Shown one piece after another: positions 61,446 through 64,000 of a DNA stretch of 64,000 bases. A program made the translations under genes and the position numbers. The first letter of the stretch is position 1, and the number at the start of each line of letters is the position of its first letter. A model generated the notes under the pieces. The model saw only the letters and a list, made by a program, of their open reading frames with translations. It was not told where the DNA came from and searched no databases. Source of the stretch: Bryobacterales bacterium (lineage in GTDB: Bacteria > Acidobacteriota > Terriglobia > Bryobacterales > Bryobacteraceae); contig JADKID010000045.1 in NCBI GenBank assembly GCA_016721425.1, forward strand, positions 111,749-175,748, in the 5' to 3' direction.

Positions 61446-62138
61446 ATGGAATGCCAACAAATCAGAGAGGCGCTCTCCGCGTTCCAGGATGGGTGTGTGG
61501 TCGAGTCCGAGCGGCGGGCGGTATCTGCCCACGTGAAGAAATGCCGGGATTGTGCCGCGCATCTGGATCAACTGACCGCTGTCCGCCGTTCTTTGCGTGC
61601 CATGCCGCGCCGCCCGATGCCCGCCAATCTGACACTATCGCTGCGGGCACTGGCATCGCGCGAATCCGCGTTCCGCCGGCGCTACACCGGGTTCCGCGGC
61701 TGGGTGCAGAATCAGGCCGATCAGCTCTCGCTCTTCAGCAACAATCTGATGAAGCCCATCGCGCTGCCGGCTGCCGGCGGCCTGGCCTCGGCGGTGCTGC
61801 TGTTCTCGATGGTGATGACAAACTTCCAGGGTATTGTGCGTCAGCCGTTGAACGACATCCCGCTGGCGATCGCCACCGACCCAACCGTGAAGAGTATGCT
61901 GCTGGACGTCTCCGACGCCGAATTCACCGTGGATGTGTTTGTGGATGAGCAGGGCCGTGTGATCGACTACTCGTTCCCGGATGGCTACGGCTCGATGAAC
62001 ACGTCGCAGATGCGGCGGAAGCTGGAAAACTCGCTGCTCTTTACGGAGTTCAGCCCAGGGACGAGCTTTGGCCAGCCGACCGCCGGCTGGGTACGGATGA
62101 AGTTCAAGAGCCGTAGCGCCATCGACGTGCAGGGTTAA
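61446..62138 (+). CDS. Zinc-finger anti-sigma factor, membrane-anchored
   Basis: A 230-residue protein starting at ATG 61446. The N-terminus has a ZAS-type motif: Cys3, then HVKKCRDC (H-x3-C-x2-C), which binds Zn and the sigma factor. A single hydrophobic segment (LPAAGGLASAVLLFSMVM) at about residues 105-122 anchors it, leaving a periplasmic C-terminal domain of about 105 residues with VDVFVDEQGRVIDYSFPDG. It likely holds the ECF sigma at the membrane until a signal is sensed. Confidence 0.87.
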   Translation: MECQQIREALSAFQDGCVVESERRAVSAHVKKCRDCAAHLDQLTAVRRSLRAMPRRPMPANLTLSLRALASRESAFRRRYTGFRGWVQNQADQLSLFSNNLMKPIALPAAGGLASAVLLFSMVMTNFQGIVRQPLNDIPLAIATDPTVKSMLLDVSDAEFTVDVFVDEQGRVIDYSFPDGYGSMNTSQMRRKLENSLLFTEFSPGTSFGQPTAGWVRMKFKSRSAIDVQG

Positions 62139-62148
62139 GCAGCCACGC

Positions 62149-62883
62149 TTGGGTAGACCACTCGGACAACATTTCCTGTATCAGCGCCCGATTTTGGAGC
62201 GCATCGCGGAGGCAGTGTGCCCGGAGCGGGAACCGTTGTGCATTGAGATCGGGCCGGGCCTGGGTGTGCTGACGGAGTGCCTGCTGGAGCGGTGCGACCG
62301 CCTGGTGACCGTGGAACTGGACCCGCTGCTGGCGGGCAGTCTGCGGGCGCGGTATGAGCTGGATCCCCGGTTTTCACTGATTGAAGCGGACATCCTGGAC
62401 GCCGACCTTTCCGGCTTTGGCCCGGCCGTGGTCTGCGGCAACATCCCGTACTACATCACGTCCCCGATCATCGAGAAGGCGCTCTCGCTGGGACCGAACC
62501 TGATCCGGGCCGTGTTCCTGATCCAGAAGGAAGTGGCGGACCGCCTGATTGCCCAGCCGGGCTCAAAGGACTACGGCTATTTGAGCGTATGCACACAGGT
62601 GGCGTGCCGCGTGGAGAAGCTCTTCGGCGTGAAGCCCAATGCGTTCCGGCCGCCACCGAAGGTAGACAGCGCGGTGGTGAGACTCACGCCGCACGACAAG
62701 CCGCTGGCGCCGCCGGCGTTTCTGAAGTTCGTCTCAGCGTGCTTCCAGCACAAGCGCAAGACGTTGCGGAACAATCTGGCGGCGCGGTACGGGCACCAGA
62801 TCGCGGATGCACTGCCGCATGGGGGACGCCGGGCCGAAGAGATGAGCATCGAGCAGTTGCTCGAAGTGTATCGGTGCCTGTAG
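62149..62883 (+). CDS. rsmA: 16S rRNA (A1518/A1519) dimethyltransferase
   Basis: A 244-residue RsmA/KsgA. The N-terminus GRPLGQHFLYQRPILERIAE is the family start, read from TTG 62149; no better start exists. The SAM motif is CIEIGPGLGVLTE, the catalytic motif is NIPYYITSPII, and FRPPPKVDSAVVRL is the late signature. It dimethylates two adenosines in helix 45 of 16S rRNA during small-subunit maturation. It is at the end of the plus-strand run and convergent with the last gene. Confidence 0.95.
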   Translation: MGRPLGQHFLYQRPILERIAEAVCPEREPLCIEIGPGLGVLTECLLERCDRLVTVELDPLLAGSLRARYELDPRFSLIEADILDADLSGFGPAVVCGNIPYYITSPIIEKALSLGPNLIRAVFLIQKEVADRLIAQPGSKDYGYLSVCTQVACRVEKLFGVKPNAFRPPPKVDSAVVRLTPHDKPLAPPAFLKFVSACFQHKRKTLRNNLAARYGHQIADALPHGGRRAEEMSIEQLLEVYRCL

Positions 62884-62911
62884 GCGGGCGAAATGGGTTC
62901 GAGTTTTCACG

Positions 62912-63610
62912 TTAGTTGGCGCCTCCGGCTGTGTGGGTGGCGGGGGCCGCGGATTGGGTTTGATTGTTCATTGTGGCATCGAGCCTGTAGGCGATTTCGT
63001 CTTCGATGTTGCGGAGGGATTGGCTGATGACGACCTGGCCGCAAGCCGCATCGCAAGCTTCCTGAGCGCGGGCGACTGCGGCGCGGCGGCGAAGGACGTG
63101 GATGGGGTTGACGAGAGCGGGCGGCGTGGCGGGGGGCTGGATCGCTGCCTCGATGGGATCGACGATTTCGGAGCTGAGGCGATTGACCTGTAGGGCCTGG
63201 AGCTCCTTGAGGGTTCGCTGGTAGGTCCGTTCGGTGCGGCGGGCGTAGAGATCGATGCGCTTGAGGCGGTCGGCCATATCGAAGGTGAGTAGCGGGTCGC
63301 CTCCCTCACACTTCGGGTGAAACTGGGAAGCGACCTCGGCGCGGCGGCAGCGGCGGAGCCCCCACGAGGCGTGAGCGAGCTGGGTGAAGAGATCGAGTTC
63401 GAGGGCGCCGACGGGCTGGATGCTGGCTTCGAGGGAGGTCATGAAGTCAGAGAACTCCTGCTCCTCGCCGGCGAGGATGACGAAATCCTTGGAGCAGAGA
63501 CCGTGACTGGTGTTGTTACGGGCGGAGGCGGCCTTGCCTTCGGCGGTACGGGGCCCGGTGGAGTGGCGGGCGTTGGCTTGGTTGGCGGTGATCTGAGCGG
63601 CGGTGGCCAT
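62912..63610 (-). CDS. Lineage-specific hypothetical protein ('ANQANARHSTGPRTAEGKA' family)
   Basis: A 232-residue protein starting at ATG 63610, with AAAGGA about 8 nt upstream. The N-terminus AAQITANQANARHSTGPRT then AEGKAASARNNTSHGL is a very characteristic block seen, as far as I recall, in many Acidobacteriota proteins and often in several copies per genome. The rest is helical and charged (DRLKRIDLYARRTERTYQRT), ending in a flexible tail. The function is unknown; the N-terminal block suggests nucleic-acid binding. A GC-rich hairpin lies in its leader. Confidence 0.75.
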   Translation of the reverse strand: MATAAQITANQANARHSTGPRTAEGKAASARNNTSHGLCSKDFVILAGEEQEFSDFMTSLEASIQPVGALELDLFTQLAHASWGLRRCRRAEVASQFHPKCEGGDPLLTFDMADRLKRIDLYARRTERTYQRTLKELQALQVNRLSSEIVDPIEAAIQPPATPPALVNPIHVLRRRAAVARAQEACDAACGQVVISQSLRNIEDEIAYRLDATMNNQTQSAAPATHTAGGAN

Positions 63611-63646
63611 GGTGGTAGTCCTTTCGATGCCGGCGTTAAACGGGAA

Positions 63647-63672
63647 CGGCCCCGCTGGGGGAAGCGGGGCCG
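63647..63672 (-). promoter_or_regulatory. GC-rich hairpin in the leader of the last gene
   Basis: CGGCCCCGC and GCGGGGCCG form a perfect 9-bp stem with an 8-nt loop, 37 nt before the ATG at 63610 on the minus strand. It has no T-run, so it is not a clear terminator; it may affect translation or mRNA stability, or be a rest of a repeat. Confidence 0.35.
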
Positions 63673-63824
63673 CGCGAGTTGAGAGGATGCCGTCTGACGG
63701 CACCCGATGACACGGTAGCAGGCGGGTGCAAGCTTTTTTGGGCGGCGAGGGGGGTGGTGCGGGGCGGGAGGGTGGAAATCGTTGGGAAACGGATGAATTG
63801 TTAAGGCTAGATTAAGGTGTGAAC

Positions 63825-63850
63825 GGGGTTTGGGGGTGGGTGGAGATGGG
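63825..63850 (+). other. Potential G-quadruplex sequence
   Basis: Four G-runs of at least three bases (63825-63828, 63832-63836, 63838-63840, 63848-63850) are separated by loops of 3, 1 and 7 nt, which satisfies the usual G-quadruplex pattern. It is in a non-coding region of high G content, so it may be incidental. Confidence 0.35.
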
Positions 63851-64000
63851 TGGTGGCGAGGGGGGCGGCCGTCCCAGGTGTGTCGGTTAGGCTGGGGGCC
63901 TCAAACGCTGGGGGCAGTGCCAGGAGCCCCGGAGGCCCCGGATATTCAGCCATCTGGAAGCAATCCGTGAGCCCGAGGTCAGTCAGTTCTCCGAGATGGC

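Larger units (their letters stand above)
63611..64000. other. Non-coding right end of the window
   Basis: A 390-nt stretch with no convincing ORF, RNA gene or known promoter. It contains the leader of the minus-strand gene, with a 9-bp hairpin at 63647-63672, and a very G-rich plus-strand run around 63825-63850. The last 100 nt show no feature. Confidence 0.5.

Overview
The window is a high-GC bacterial chromosome segment with dense, often overlapping genes. No rRNA, tRNA, CRISPR array, insertion sequence or phage gene was seen. The gene content fits an Acidobacteriota genome, probably near Bryobacterales/Solibacter. Pointers are a DUF1080 protein, a TonB receptor with an N-terminal carboxypeptidase-regulatory-like domain, a DUF507 protein, an abundance of alkaline-phosphatase-superfamily enzymes, and a protein with the 'ANQANARHSTGPRTAEGKA' N-terminus. 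This placement is an inference from family knowledge, not from a search.

Layout. 0-9.8 kb: mixed metabolic and accessory genes (methyltransferase end, DUF1080 protein, two metallophosphoesterases, PfkB kinase, polytopic membrane protein, DapF-like epimerase, class A beta-lactamase, cupin, VOC protein, a MerB-like gene with an in-frame TGA, a TPR protein, a degenerate receiver). 10-23.7 kb: ispG, a TonB receptor, DUF2203, a hybrid histidine kinase, DUF507, a ribokinase, membrane/TPR proteins, an MFS transporter and a low-complexity membrane protein. 23.8-27.6 kb: a housekeeping run aroC-def-fmt-argJ. 28.0-28.6 kb: a YefM/YoeB toxin-antitoxin pair with a palindromic operator. 28.6-58.5 kb: a large surface-glycan locus. 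58.5-62.9 kb: DUF3052, a Gfo/Idh oxidoreductase, a YwaF-like membrane protein, an ECF sigma/anti-sigma pair and rsmA. The right end holds one lineage-type hypothetical gene and a G-rich non-coding stretch.

How the glycan locus may work. GDP-mannose dehydratase plus an RmlD-type reductase could make a deoxysugar nucleotide. Very large multidomain glycosyltransferases (768, 1079 and 620 aa) would assemble the chain, and several methyltransferases, one of FkbM type, could modify or cap it. A Wzm/Wzt-type ABC transporter would export it. Next to the transporter is a tightly coupled operon with four alkaline-phosphatase-superfamily enzymes, a small ribbon-helix-helix-like protein and a frameshifted membrane protein. 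Two of the four enzymes look like sulfatases but have Thr where sulfatases have the formylglycine Cys, so they are better candidates for phospho-substituent transfer or hydrolysis.

Most notable signal. The MerB-like (organomercurial lyase family) gene at 8185-8820 is interrupted only by an in-frame TGA, at the position that aligns with the catalytic Cys159 of classical MerB. A perfect 8-bp hairpin with a GGTC tip starts 12 nt after this TGA, matching the size and placement of a bacterial SECIS element. It reads as a selenocysteine-containing MerB-like protein rather than a dead gene. Other points: a DapF homologue whose second catalytic Cys is Ser, a histidine kinase with a shortened PAS domain and a receiver lacking the conserved Lys, and C-terminal sequence tags shared among glycan-locus proteins.
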